From Dipteris shenzhenensis (Eukaryota; Polypodiophyta; Polypodiopsida; Gleicheniales): DNA of 64,000 bases. Under the pieces are notes generated by a model. It saw only the letters and a program-made list of their open reading frames with translations. It did not search any database and was not told the DNA's origin. Shown here one piece after another: positions 35,548 through 48,900 of this stretch. The DNA is taken from NCBI GenBank assembly GCA_047967505.1, contig CM106539.1, one strand, 5' to 3'. The position numbers and the translations under genes were made by a program. Within the stretch, counting starts at the first letter, position 1. Every line of letters begins with the position of its first letter.

Positions 35548-36496
35548 TCATTTAGCTAGGTTCGCTACCTTTATTAATCAAAGTATGGGGACATGTAGCC
35601 ACTCTTGATATGTCCATAATTCATGACAAACTGCTTCATAGAGCTTGCAAAAAAAAGTCAACCACATCCCCACAAAAATATGTTATTGAAATGACACCCA
35701 AGTGTCATATGGTGCAAGGAATGAATTCTTAGACCTAGACAAGAACTTGGGTTCCCCTCCCCTTAATCTATTTATTCTCTCATTTTGGAAAGATTGATCA
35801 ATACGATCCCATATCTCACCTGTGGTTGATTGCATAACACCTTGATAAGGATTACATTATTGTGCTAAGTAAGTTATTTTTCTCACTTACTTTCCCCTCT
35901 TTCATCTCCAAGACACTTTGAGCTTGCCAAATGGTAAGGAAAGAAATAGAAAGACTAGGGGCAGCAACATCATCCTAATGTGGCTTGTGGATGAGTTGTG
36001 AAATAGTGTGAGTTGAGTAGAAACATTTTTATCATTTGGCTAGGTTTGCTATTTTTATCAATCAAAGTATGGGGACATGTAGCCACTCTTGATATGTCCA
36101 TAATTCATGACAAACTGCTTCATAGAGCTTGCATAAAAAACTGAACCACATCCCCACAAAAAAATGTTACCCAAGTGTGATATGGTGTAATGAATAAATT
36201 CTTAGACCTAGACAAGAACTTTGGTTCCCCTGCTCTTGTTCTATTTGTTCTCTCATTTTGGAGAGATGGATCAATAAGATCCCATATCTCACCTGTGGTT
36301 GATTGCATAACACCTTGGTAAGGAGCTACATTATTGTGCTAAGTAAGTCATTCTTCTCACTTGCTTTCCCCTCTTCCATCTTCAAGACACTTTGAGCCTA
36401 CCAAATGGTAAGAAAAGAAATAGAAAGACTAGGGGCAGCAACATCATCCTAATGTGGCTTGTAGAGGAAATGTGAAATAGTGTCAGTTGATGTTGT
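35548..36496 (+). repeat. Tandem duplication, two units of about 0.47 kb
   Basis: Units at about 35548-36018 and 36024-36496 are highly similar. They share AAAGTATGGGGACATGTAGC, CACTCTTGATATGTCCATAA, CTTAGACCTAGACAAGAACT and AGGGGCAGCAACATCATCCT. Part of a third, more diverged copy (CAAGACACTTTGAGC, then AGACTAAAGGCAACAACATC) lies at 36780-37050. Confidence 0.9.
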
Positions 36497-36502
36497 ATCT
36501 TT

Positions 36503-37440
36503 GATGATCAAAATATTATGTCGTGATCACTTTAACTTAATTTACTTGCTCAAAACACTAGCAATATTGAATCATTAGTAGATTGTTAAACTAACAAACT
36601 CATAAAAGAAGAATCTATTTAGTAGACACTCATAGTCCACCTTGTCTTAATAATCCACTCTTATCTAATTATGGAATGATTTTGAAAAATCAAAACAAGT
36701 TACACATACATTTTCAATCAAGAAGTTTTAACATGAAGAAACACTAAAAAGACCAAAATACCCTATCTAGACTTGTCACCTGTGCTTGATTTCATAATGC
36801 CTTGCTAAGGAGCTAGATTGTTGTCTTAAGTAAGCTCTTATTCTCACTTACTTTCCCTCTTCCATCCCCAAGACACTTTGAGCCCTAAGGAGCTAGATTA
36901 TTGTCTTAAGTATTCTCACTTACTTTCCCTCTTCCATCCCCAAGACATTTTGAGCTAGCCAAATGATAAGGAAAGACATAGAAAGACTAAAGGCAACAAC
37001 ATCATTCTAACATGGCTTTTAAATGAAATAGTGTGAGTTGGCATTGTATATTTGATAGTTTGTTGATCATTCTTTTAATTGTCATGAATACTAGCAAGAT
37101 GAGAATGACAAGGTGAGAACAGGAAAAGAGAGAACACTATGGGACTACCTTCTATATTGATGAAAAATCAAAATATTTGTCTATAATCACTTTAACTTCA
37201 TTTAGCTAGTCAAAACACTAGCAAGATTGAATCGTAAGTAGACTATTGAACTAGCAAACTCATAAGAGAAGGATCTACTTATTAGTAGACACTCATAGTC
37301 CACCTTGCCTTAATAATTGCGCTCTTATCTAATTACGGAATGGTTGAAAATTCTAAACATGTTGCACATATATTTTCAATCAAGAAGTTTTAACACAAAG
37401 AAGCACTATAAAGACCAAAATACCCTACCTAGACTCAAAC
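36503..37440 (+). repeat. Further tandem blocks related to the 35.5-kb array
   Basis: A block of about 270 bp at 36503-36780 (CAAAACACTAGCAA, AGTAGACACTCATAGTCCAC, TTTTCAATCAAGAAGTTTTA, GACCAAAATACCCTA) recurs at 37130-37440. Its first part also occurs at about 31910-31995. Between the copies is the partial third copy of the 0.47-kb unit, itself with a roughly 65-bp internal duplication (GGAGCTAGATTnTTGTCTTA). Confidence 0.85.
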
Positions 37441-37949
37441 AGAATTTACATATAAATTTGACTAGATCTACAAATGCCAAAATTTACATCTAAATTTGAC
37501 TAAATCTACAAATCCCAAAAGCTAGCCAAGGCTATACTATAGAGTTGTTATTATACTCAATATGCGAATTGCATGCTATGGATAGGCTTAGCTCCCTAGA
37601 AATAGTTTGATTTAACCTACTTGATGAAATAGGGGCTTACTCTTTACTTTACATTATGAATGCCTTCAAAGCCCATAAATATGCATTCAAAATGTTAATA
37701 AATTCTCACACTTGCTTTGCACTTTGTTGAGATTGCAAATTATATCAGTGTAGAATTACAAACCTACTTCAAATGCTTAATGTATGCAGCCACATCCTAG
37801 AGGCAATATACTTTTGCACTATCGATTGCATCTATATTATTGCATTGAATCTTCTTCGAAAGGTCTATTCAATGTCTATAGTAGGTACTAGCAAATGTTA
37901 TGGGAATATCTCCCTTGATGTTGACTCTTGACTCGTGTCAGTCACAAAA
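37441..37949. other. Intergenic DNA, nothing recognised
   Basis: AT-rich; a short duplication of about 45 bp with AAATTTGACTAnATCTACAA near 37445-37515; no gene. Confidence 0.4.
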
Positions 37950-39332
37950 GGAGTCACAACCCTTGCCTTTGCCTACTTATGCAAAGGTTGTTGCTATAAG
38001 CTCTATTGAGCAAATGGCTTCCTTGCATGTTCAATTCCAGGTACCCTTGGGTGGAGGTAGTGAAGTCCTTTGAACAAGGGAGAAGCACAGGGGTGGGGAC
38101 ATGGATGGGGTTATCGTGGTATGACCTTCTCTTCTCAGGCTCTCTTGTAAAAATCTTGGGCTCTGATATAACTACAGGGTTGGTAGCGGCTTGGAAGACC
38201 TATTTAGGGAAACTGAACTGGAGGGGTTTGGATGGTCTAAGAGGTGACTCCAGCTTGAAAGAAGGCATATGGTGGAGTTTGGCATTCCGCAAGGAACCCT
38301 TTGCATTGCATGACCTAGTGAGAGCAAGGAGCGCATTCAAGAAAGTGGTGCAGAGATGGGAAGATCTGTGAAATGCGAAGGAAGTAGATTGGCATAGCTA
38401 GACAGGTTGAGGGGTAGGTTCTGGTTAAATCAAGGGGAAAGGGATCTGATTTGAGCAGTGTTGGAAAGGATTCCTGCACATTGGCCAACAAACTGTGTGG
38501 TCTCAGAGCGTTGGAAGGCTAGGCAATGGAAGCTAGGGAGAACTGGTCTCAATAAACTCATGGCTAAGGCTGCACATGCCGTGTTAATTAGTGACTATGT
38601 GCTGATAGCAGACCTGAACATGAAGTGGGTGGTTAAGAGAGGGATAGAGGCTGGTGGACGACAGTTTTGCAGGGGGTTTGGAAAGCCAAGCTATCGGCAA
38701 AGCAGATTTCCTTTTATGGAAGATTATATAGCACTGGCTACCAGTGAGAGCGAGGATCTCTCACTTCGTCCAGGTCTCTACAGTTTGCCCGTTGTGTGGG
38801 GTGGTGCTGGAATCGTTGAGACACTTGATGTGGAGCTGTATGGTCTCTCATGCAGTCTGGAGTATAGTGGAGAGGGGGGTGCGTGATTCAGGCTTCATGA
38901 CCCAGTTCAATCTCATGAGGAAGTGGCGCTTGGCTCTACTGGGGGAAGTGAATGGTCTTCCTTCCACCCTCGCCGGGGCATGACCTTACGTGAGAGTAGC
39001 CATTCTCTTGGCTATTTGGGAATCGGGCAATCTGCTAGCTTTTAATACTTGTGAGAGGGTTCCATTGACGGAGGGAGCGATTGGTACAAAAGGCAAAGCC
39101 TACCTTATGGATTTTGCCATGCTGTTAGAATCTAAGGATCCTGTTATTAGCCACTGCTGCTTAGTCACAGTAGCTGGGAGTCTTAAGATGCTTTAAGCGT
39201 AGGCCGAGGGTGTTAGCCCCTAAATTCAACATCTCTTCTGTAACTCCTTTTTTGTAGTAGGGTCTTTTGTTTTTGAGTGCTTGACCCACCCCCTTATAAT
39301 ATCAGATGGCATTTATTTAAAAAAAAAAAGAT
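37950..39332 (+). pseudogene. LINE 3' part: ORF2 C-terminus with zf-RVT motif and poly(A) end
   Basis: Plus-strand frames at 38006-38371 and 38458-38886 are open but interrupted. A shifted frame (38744-38983) carries the zinc-binding region typical of plant LINE ORF2 C-termini: CPLCGVVLESLRHLMWSCMV, then SHAVW. The sequence ends in TTTATTTAAAAAAAAAAAG (39311-39329), a credible retroposon poly(A) terminus. The reverse-transcriptase domain is absent. Its 3' end differs from the microsatellite-tailed family at 11000-11138, so it is a different lineage. Confidence 0.78.
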
Positions 39333-40226
39333 GAAAGGGGAAACCCTGCTAATGGAAATCTTGTCCTTGCTTCCCATTTTTAGGCTAGAGGAATCTTCTC
39401 AACAACTTTCCAATCTCATTCCAATGACTCCTTTTCAAATTTCCACACAAAAACTAGGTAAATCATAGCAGTAGCAAACACATGTTGAATGATCACCTCA
39501 CAAGCATTGCAACACCCTAACAACCCCAAAAAATTTCCATCAATTTCTCCTGGAACCAAACGAAATGTTGTTTCAGAGTGAGACCCAATCCTAAAGGGAC
39601 ACCCAAACACCTAACTTTTATCCCACTCCCAACCCATTTAAGTGCAGATCTGTAGCCCAACCTATCTAGGCCCTGGATCAACCCTCAAGGCATTTAAATG
39701 TATGAAGATAGGCCCGAACATGTCACAAAAGTGATGTAGGACCTCAAAAAAGCTATTTCTCTTAGCCTTCCTTTGGAAATGCCACAATATCATCAACAAC
39801 AACTGAGAACGAGGTTGCTTCCTGTAGGCGAGATACCCCGTTAATGCTCCCCTCACTAGAATTGTTCTGAATGGCACCTATCATTGGAACAATGCTCAGA
39901 GCAATTAGCAAGGGGGCTAATGGGCCTGCCTATCTAATGGATATGCACATATCAAACCTACCATTTAAATAGAGAATAGCTGAGGCATTACCAAAAAGGA
40001 GTTTTCATAGATATAATCCGAGTGAATCTGATCATATATGCCTAGAATACATTTTGGCTAATCCAAAACAGTTTCTCAAAGATATCTCTCCCCTTAATGA
40101 GCTTGTTTTGCTCTCTGTCCATAGCTGACATACAAACGTCTGTGATCCTTAGGGCCACATTGATCACGTTAATCTTTATATTTCTCTCTTTGTAGCAATC
40201 GAGAGTGCAAGCACAAGTTTTCCGCC
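39333..40226. other. UTP6 upstream region, no other gene seen
   Basis: The last tens of bases before the ATG presumably hold the UTP6 leader (CAAGTTTTCCGCCATGGCTG gives a good plant start context). No convincing TATA or other element is claimed. Confidence 0.4.
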
Positions 40227-42913
40227 ATGGCTGACAGCGTCTACTATCATCTGGAGCGTATGCTCCCTGAGCTTGATGACTTGCAACAGCGTGGCCTTTT
40301 CACCGCCTCCGAGATCAAAGAAATCGCCAAAAGAAGAAGAGAATTTGAATTTCGCTTGGCACGTCGCTCCAAGCTCAAGGAAGACTACCTTCGCTACGTG
40401 GAGTATGAGATGCAGCTAGAGAGCCTCAGGAAGCTCCGCAAGAAAGCGCTCGTGAGAGTGCTTAAGGCATCCAAACGGAAGTGGCAAAATTCTTTATGTG
40501 ACAGAGCCAGTGCGATGCGCATCATGCTCATCTATGAGCGCTGTGTCACTAGGTTTAAGGGTGATTTGGACCTTTGGATGCAATATTTGGAGTACTGTAG
40601 GTCTCAAGGCACCCGTCGGATGCAAAAGGTAATTATTGACAGCAAAATGCATGTGGTATATGTGCGTGATCACACACTGTTTCGATGATCTGAACCTATC
40701 TAAAGCTAGAAACATAGTGCTTTTTTAAAAAACTTACGTGCTTCATCAGCTAACAGATGCAAAGTAGTAAGTTTGTATCGGGATGAACTCCTTTTTTTGA
40801 AAGGACAGTGCTGTGTTATGGAGTTTTCAAATGCTGATGTTTTGTTGCTGTGTCGAAAGGCCCACAAGGATGTTGCAGATGACTGATTGCTAAGCATTGG
40901 TTGACTGGTTTAATAATTTTGCTAGCTTCAAAACTTCTGGATTTTAATGAGGGCTTCTGCTGGAAAAGAAAGTGAACGCCTTTTAAACCTTGTCACAACT
41001 CTTTGACACTAAGCCAAGGCATCAAATCTAACCGCAGGTTCTGACCAAGGCCCTTCGGTTACATCCAACGGTTCCAGGTCTTTGGATCTATGCAGCCGTG
41101 TGGGAGTTTGAGCACAATGCGAATGTAACTGCAGCTCGTGCCCTCATGCAACGCGGGCTCCGAATGTGTCCTCAGTCTGACAAGCTTTGGCTAGAGTATT
41201 TCCGCATGGAGCTAGTGTACGCTGAAAAGTTGAAGGCCAACAAGTCTGGCTCAGCATTGGAAATGAGACTGCCTGGAGCAGATGGGAGCAATGATAGTGA
41301 AGGTGAGGAAAATGTTGGGGTGGCTTTAAGGATAAGAGAAGGTGAACAGAAGGAGAGGCATCTGGTACAAGAAATTGGGACAATAAATTTGCATGTAGAT
41401 GAGCTTGGGTACAAGCTTGCTCGTGCCATTTATAGAAATGCTATTGCGGCTATTCCATCCAGCTCCAGATTTCGTCAAAGCTTTGTAGAAATTTTAAAGG
41501 GGTTGGTATTCGAGCAAGCATCAGTTCTTGAAGATGAGATCATGAGTAGTTTAGAAAAAGATTTTGCAATGGATGAGGGGTGCTGGGATTGGCAAGCGAG
41601 GTTGCAGTTTGAGACTACAGGTGCAAGAGACAAGTCTATGCAGGTAATGGTAAACTTGATGGTTAAGTTTTGTCTCACAACATATGTTGTTTATATGGCC
41701 AATTGTTTGTTGTTGCAAGCTTTTTCTTACTGGCATTGTGACGCTTTCTGTTGTTCTTTTCCACTCAAGTCAAAACCCTCACCATCAATGTGACCAGGCA
41801 ATTCTTTTAGGTTCAAAAGATTATTAATATGTATTTTAAAGGCTGGTGCGACTTAGGCATGGACGCTTGAAAGTTTCAAACCCTTGGACAAATCATGATC
41901 AAGTCTTTCCTTCATCGCATGAGTGTTTGACTGAAACTTTAAATAAAAAGCCTTACGTGAATGGTGAGCATGTTCGATGTCTGTTCTTTACATTCATAAA
42001 TGGTCTGCACCTATGGGTCTCCTGATGACCTCAGCGAGGATGCCATATTAAGTATTATTAACTAGGCCCTGCTATCTCTGATGGAGTTGATGGTTTTTAA
42101 CCTTTTGGGTGACTATCAGGTAGTTACAAAACTGTGCTTTACTCTTGCTTTTGCATGGTAAGTTTGGGATTGGTCCTGGATTTGTATACAACATAGACGG
42201 AAAAGTGGCACAAGAAGCTTCTAGTGTGCCTGGATAGGTATGCATACTCTCTGGAGGTGTCTTTGTCTTAACTTCAAACCGCAGGTGACCCAGCCGTTCC
42301 TGGCAATCTCCATGCAGTTGACTGAATATGCTGCAGGAAGGTCATGCCTAATTATGAACTTATCAGTTAGGATTGGAAAATAACTTGAAGATCACCAAGC
42401 TAAGGGTTCTGCATGATTTCACCTATTTTTTGCTTTGAAGGTGCAATGCAAAACATAAGCCCCTAGCAAGATTGAGTTCTCAGTTCAGGTTTATGAGAGA
42501 TTCAGGAATTAGAAATGAACTTAGTTTTGTCTGAAGCTGGGTGGGACTGAGGAGAACTGTTTCTAGTGTTTTGGTTGTACTGTATTGCCAACGGTCTTAG
42601 GTCATATGTTACTGTGATGCAAATTTTTTCCCCTGCCTTTTGTATTCGTTGCTTTTGTTTTCATGCCAGCATTTGCCTCCACATGGTTCGTCTTCAAATA
42701 TCTGGCACAACCACGTTTGGGCATATATCAAAACACATTTCAGATCACAATTGGCTTGTGCTTTACTGGATCACAAAAAGGCATCTTTTTTTCGAGAGCC
42801 TATGTATAGAATAAGCAAAGACTTAAACTCCTCTCAGTTGAGTGGTATTACGTGGCTGCATCCATTCCTTCACACTTTTCACTTTTAAGGGGTCCATTCT
42901 ACTTTTACGACAC

Positions 42914-43002
<89 letters not shown>

Positions 43003-45956
43003 CTTTTGTCGAATATATCCTAGCTGTTCTGCCATAAAAGTACATTTCGTGGCCTTGGCCAAAAACTGACTCAGTGCCTTCCTCAATAGTTCTTATGCCT
43101 GCTTGACATGATGCTGCTCTAAATAAGGATGTTATCACGAAAACCAGCACAAACCAAAAGGGAAGTGATTGTCATACATGGTTCATCAATGAATGAAACG
43201 TAGCCACTGCATTAACCAATTTAAAGGGCAGAATGTTGATCTAGTACAAGCCTGTTTTTGTGCAAAACCCTGTCTAATGCTTATGACCCTCTTTGACTCT
43301 TTGATCTATAGCCAGACTAAACATCTATCTTTGTAAATTTTGAACACCCTTGAGTTTGTCCAATGAACAGTATGCACCATCCTTTTTACCAAAAGCCTGA
43401 AGAAGCAAAGAGGGGTGTGCTGTGACGATGCTCTATGCTGTGAGAAATGCAGCGGAAATGAATAGAAATGGAGAGAGAGAGCACGCCTCACACACACCAC
43501 ACTGAGAGGGAGAGAGAAACAGGAGACCTGCAAGTGATCTCTAGCAAACGCCCCTCTACACCTGGGGGAAAACCTCTGCACAACAGGCTGCTCAAGAGCT
43601 GGGCAAAACTGCTCAACAGCCTCCAAGATGAGATGGAAAACAAGGGCTGAGGGGGGGCCTATAAATAGCCCCAGCCCCTTCCTGGTCGGTCAGCAAGAGA
43701 GGGAGCCAACCAGCCTGCTAGTGAGCCGACTCACCAGGCCTCCTGGCCGACCCTCCTCCTAGCACACAAGGGGCTGCACAAGCCCTATATGAAGGGCACC
43801 CCTCTCAGCCTAGGGAGCCAACTCCGCAGCAAGGGAACTGACCCCCTCTCCCCTCTATAAGGGCTGCTCCATGCCTCACAAAGGGATGACCTCCTGCCCT
43901 GACTGGGCTGCTCCACCTGGCCAATTCCACCTGCCCTCCACAAGGGCTGCACACGAGCCATGCAGGGGCTGATCCCCTGCCTATGAGCCTGAGCAACAGG
44001 TGTAGGTGGCTGACCAGGAGGTTGGCCCACCTCTGCCCCTAAAATGGGTCCATAGGGCTGGGGCTGCAGCACAAGAGGATGGCCACACAGGCCCTACACC
44101 TGTCCTGCCTTGTGCGCCTCACAATGAGGCCGGTACATGACACCAAGTGAGCCTGGAAGGCCTCTCCTACTCTACCCTCATAGAGGCGGGCACACCCACA
44201 ACAAGGCCCTCTCTCTGGACTAGCCTAACCTCACAAGGGGCGGGCACACCCACAAGCACTGGCCCTTTCTCACTAGGGTGACATCAGGAGATGTAGACGG
44301 CCAACAGATGCACTATGAGGGATGTAGGTCTTCTGAAACGACACCTTCACTCGTGCTACTTTGTTAACAGCTAGCTCCTAGGCTCCAAACATGGCATGGT
44401 CCGCATGTCTTCTTAGGACATATCAGTGACTATATCAGAAAAATCCAAAAGTACTTGCTGCGTGTCAACATCCTCCACAAGAGGAATACTGATTTGCCAA
44501 CCTAACCACATCTATCAACCCATGTGCACTCCATGCAAGCTCTGAACTTCTCTCTGGAAGCAACCTGGTAAGGTATATTAGTGAATACTTATCAGCAAAA
44601 TCTGAAAGTACTTGCTGCACTCCACAAGGGGAATATCCCTCTCCTCCCCTCTCCCCCAACCCCCACCCAAACCAGCTACGCCCCCCCAACACACACACAC
44701 ACAACTATTTTAGGCTTTATCCCTGTTTTGGCTCATTTCTGGGAAAAGAAACGGAATTATACATCCTACAAAAAACAACACTCATTGGGGGAGAAATTGT
44801 CAGTTGGTTCAAAATCTCCCCTTTGCAAATGGTATGCAAAATAAATGCAAGGCATGTGACCTTTGAGGTCACCTTCGATTAATTTGGTAAAAATGTGGAA
44901 AGCTGTGTCACATGCACCCCTGCACTTCGGTGCAGTGTGACACGCTGGCTACATCAACAAGTGCTTATGCCATGACCCCTTTGTGAGCCCTAGTCCAGGG
45001 ATAGTCAGACACGAGTTAAGTAGGTCAGTCCCTCAAGCACTAGGTCGGTCCTTGTTCATTGATACCCACTAGAGAACCAAGCAGGTTAGTGTTTCCATCT
45101 TAGGGTTTAAGTAGGTCAAGGTCATAGCCTAGGTTAGGAGCCCCAAAGGACCCCCCAAGGGTTGGCCTATAATGTAAGGGAGGACATGGAATGAGGCGCC
45201 TTTTATAGGCAGCCTCAACTCCCTTTGAAATTGCCTGTTTTTAGGCCCTACCAGCCCAGCCATCCAGGTCAGCTAGAACCGACCTGCCAGTCGGCCATAT
45301 GGCTGGCTGGTTGGCTGGATTTGGAGGCCTATATAAGGGCCCCCTTATCCCCCGTCTTTGGCATTCAGTTCTTCCTGCCTTCAGCCCTTAGTCCAGCCTC
45401 AGTTCAGCCTTGTGCAGTGCCCAGGACAGCCAGGATACCAGCTGTATCATTGCGATTCGGTAGCAACCTGTCAACGCAGCAATTTGTCAGGGGTTTGGAC
45501 AGCAAACGGGTTGAGGTTTGGGGTTCTGTTTCAGCAGCTTTTCCTTTCAGTTTGCAGTTCTATTTCTTAGCTCTTCTCTCAGTTTCATTCAGCTCTCATC
45601 TCAGTTCTCAGCTCCATATTTCAGCTCTTTCCGTCCTCAATTTCACCTCCATTCTCCTCTCTTTACTGCATGCCCATGGACAGCACTAGCCTCTTCGATA
45701 GCCTCGCATAGTGGTCTCCAACGTCAGTGTGGGCAACATTGAGGCCTTGGTTGTGGCTGGAACTGTTTCTTAGGCTTTGTGGGTCAGTTCTACACGTTCA
45801 AAGTGTCAGCCTCAGAGTTGCATTCCATGCACTCTTAAGGAGTGTCTTTTGTATTTTTGAGTTCTCCTAGTTTAAAGCAAATTCTCCCCTATATTGGGGG
45901 AGGGGGCCCTCAGTGGGTACAGAGACTCAATTGTTAGTCGACTCCATTCCTCTAAC

Positions 45957-45997
<41 letters not shown>

Positions 45998-48900
45998 GTG
46001 GTGCATACGCAAAGATGTCTTGCAATAAGATTTAAAGGTGTTGCTTCTGCGATTTACACGATTATTAACTTTTGCATGTTACATTTGTATTAGAGCTTTG
46101 GTTTGTAATCCAGCTTGAATGCGACTAGTGCATGGTTGTGATGAGATCCGGAAAGACCACACATCCAAGTGCCATGGAGCAAGAAAGGAGAGGAGTTCTG
46201 TTACGCTCAAGTTGAGGCAACATGACCCCGGAAGGGTCAGTCAACATTTTCCTTTATAAAGGATCAATGTTTGTATTATATTTATTGGGCTTCATGTAAA
46301 TGGTCAAAGGGGTTAATGTCAAGGTCCTTGATGAGGGTGACAAGGCACTGACTAGATGGGTCTAAGGCTATGGGTTTTAAATGCATTAAGTGTGGAAATG
46401 TGCCTAGGGGCAAGTGAATAAATTGATATCCCAAGAGAGGGGTAGTAATGATGCATTTAAGAGGTACCCTAGAATGAAGACATGTGGCATACTAGATCCA
46501 TCTAGGGAATTGGGGCTTGGTGGAATATGCAAGTAGGAGCTTTCACGTAAGATTGTGTTCTGATGAGTTTGCTACCACGGAGAATTGGCTGGGAAGATTT
46601 TTGAGTGCCTGCCCTGTGATTGATCCAACAGATTGGCGTAATGGAACAGGGTAGTATAGGGACCGTGTCATTTGGTATCAGAGCATCTGGTCACGAAGGT
46701 GCAGGAAGGCTTGGCCAACGAGCTCTTTGTGTATGAACGTGTGAATGTTCTCCAACTTCCGAGCTCAAGCAATTTAGAACGCTCATGGAAAACGGGTATG
46801 CAAATATTGGTTTGGAAGGTTTGAACGACGAATTAAATCTTTGATATGGCGATAGATGAAGGCACTTGCGTCGGGAAGCTAGAGGAGTGATGTCGAGATT
46901 ATCTTGAAAGGCAGATGATTGTAATATCCACGGCTGCAAGCAGGAAAATCCGAACGTGAAAGGTTTGTCCGCTTTAAAGGAGGGTGCGATGGGTGAAGCG
47001 TATGAGGTGGTTGGAATTGTTACCTCGAATATGCATGATGTCTGTGTAGTGTGCGTCTGAAAAAGAAGCTCTCTATCGTTATCCACCTTAAGCTTGAGCA
47101 AACGTTGAAAGGTGCAGACCTTTGCGATCTTGCGCTAAAAGATGGAGTTAGCCCTTCGTTGACAAGCCTATTCATTTTGTTGATGTCATGATTGACGGTT
47201 GAGAGTAACTAGGGTATTGCGTTTACAAAAAATTTACGTGTGCCTTTGAGTTACGTGTTTCAAGTCGAGAGCCTTGTGGGGAGCCTGTCAGACCATAGAG
47301 ATTGCGTGGGTGCATGAGTTCACGTCGTTGTTATAGTGTTAGATTGCTGGTGGTTGGTGAACTCGTTCATGATCGTCGTGATTGACGGATGCTATGTCCG
47401 CATGGCTGTTCATCGCTTCATTGCACAACGCAACGCACCAGCCTTAGTCTATTGGGAGCCTCGTGTGCAGTAATAAAAGAGAAGGGGAGTGGCTTACAAG
47501 GACTAGTTAATGTCTTCGTGCAGCATAAATATGACCAGGGAGCTTTCTATGCTTTTTAAAATGAGTTGTGGTATATGTTCATTCATTTTGCCTTAGGATT
47601 TGAGGTTTCTGAGATTGCAGATATTTCCCTAGTATAGGAAAAATATATTCATCTTGGTTCTCAGCTATTTTCAGTTGATGCTTAGACACCTTTTGTGGTT
47701 GTGAGATTGAAAAGCAGTTTGTAAATACAGTTTTAGGCGGTGTTATAAAAAAAAACACACACACACACACACAACGACCTAAATGGAAGTGGAAAAAGAA
47801 GCTTCTAGGGTGGATCCCGTAGAGTCGGGAGTCTGACCGACCCTATAGGTGTCGTGCCCAGCAGGCCATACACTGTCTGGTAGAATTGCATTATTGGAGG
47901 ATGCCTTGCAACAGATTTTAGCTCAATAATTGCAAGCAAATGTAGGGCAATCCGAGCTCAGAAAAATGGTTCATAGTATGTCTGCTAGATCATCTCGTGA
48001 AGAGAAGGGTAAAGCTCCAATGGAGCTTGAATCCAGTGTTCATACGGTCGAGCCTAGGAGGGCTAGGGTGCCTAATATTGCCAATTATAGGCCAAAAAAG
48101 TATTCTAGTAGATGTCTGACCGTAGTTCTGATATCATAGAGACCTGGTTATACAAATGGGACGAGGCCTTCGCCATTTGTGAAATCAAGAATGATATGAA
48201 GAAAATCCGCGAGGCCACCCATATGTTTAATGAGGCAGCGGATAGGTGGTGGATAAAAGAGCAGAAAGATGGAGTGGCATCCCCTACTTAAGATGGGTTT
48301 AAAAAAGAATTTAGAAAACACTTCTTACCTCCTCACGAAGCATCCCGAGCTTGGGATCAGTATCGAAATCTTCTTCAGAGAAATTTATCAGTGGCGGAAT
48401 ACACTGATAAGTCAGAGAAAGTGTAATGAAAGTTTATGAACCTCTATCTCAGTCAATCCAGGTAAAAGATTTGATCTTTGGACTGAATGATCGAATCAAG
48501 ATGGAAGTTCGGGCTAAGTATGCGAACACACTTGATGAAGCAATTGCCATAGCCCTGAACTATGAGGATGCAAAAGGGAACAGACCAAGTGGATTTGTGC
48601 AGGTTGGGACTTGGTATGAGTACTCGAAGAAAACTGGGTTTAAGAAGAAGTGGATTAGCAAAGGGAGTGCCTCACAGCCTAGTGGTCAAGCCAAGCAGGC
48701 AAAGCCAGTTGAGACTCCTAAACCAAGTACCACAATTAGAGTGAAAAGAAAAATAACACCAATGGCAGCGCGGGCTTGGTCGAAGTCTTCTTTGAACCCA
48801 GAGCAAAGAGAAAAAGCGAGGAGAGAAGGCTTGTGTTTTGGATGTCTTCAGCCTCATCAGTGGAAAGATTGTCCACGAAACAAGGATCGTCGGATGGTTG

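Noticed and set aside
42842-43150. Tyr-Ile repeat proteins on both strands
   Set aside because: They come from the (AT)42 microsatellite in a UTP6 intron.
43785-44072. 95-codon minus-strand frame
   Set aside because: GC- and Pro/Gly-rich sequence in LTR-like DNA within an intron; no domain and overlapping frames of similar quality.
45225-45689. 154-codon plus-strand frame
   Set aside because: Lies inside the outer element's LTR next to its TATA box and has no recognisable domain.
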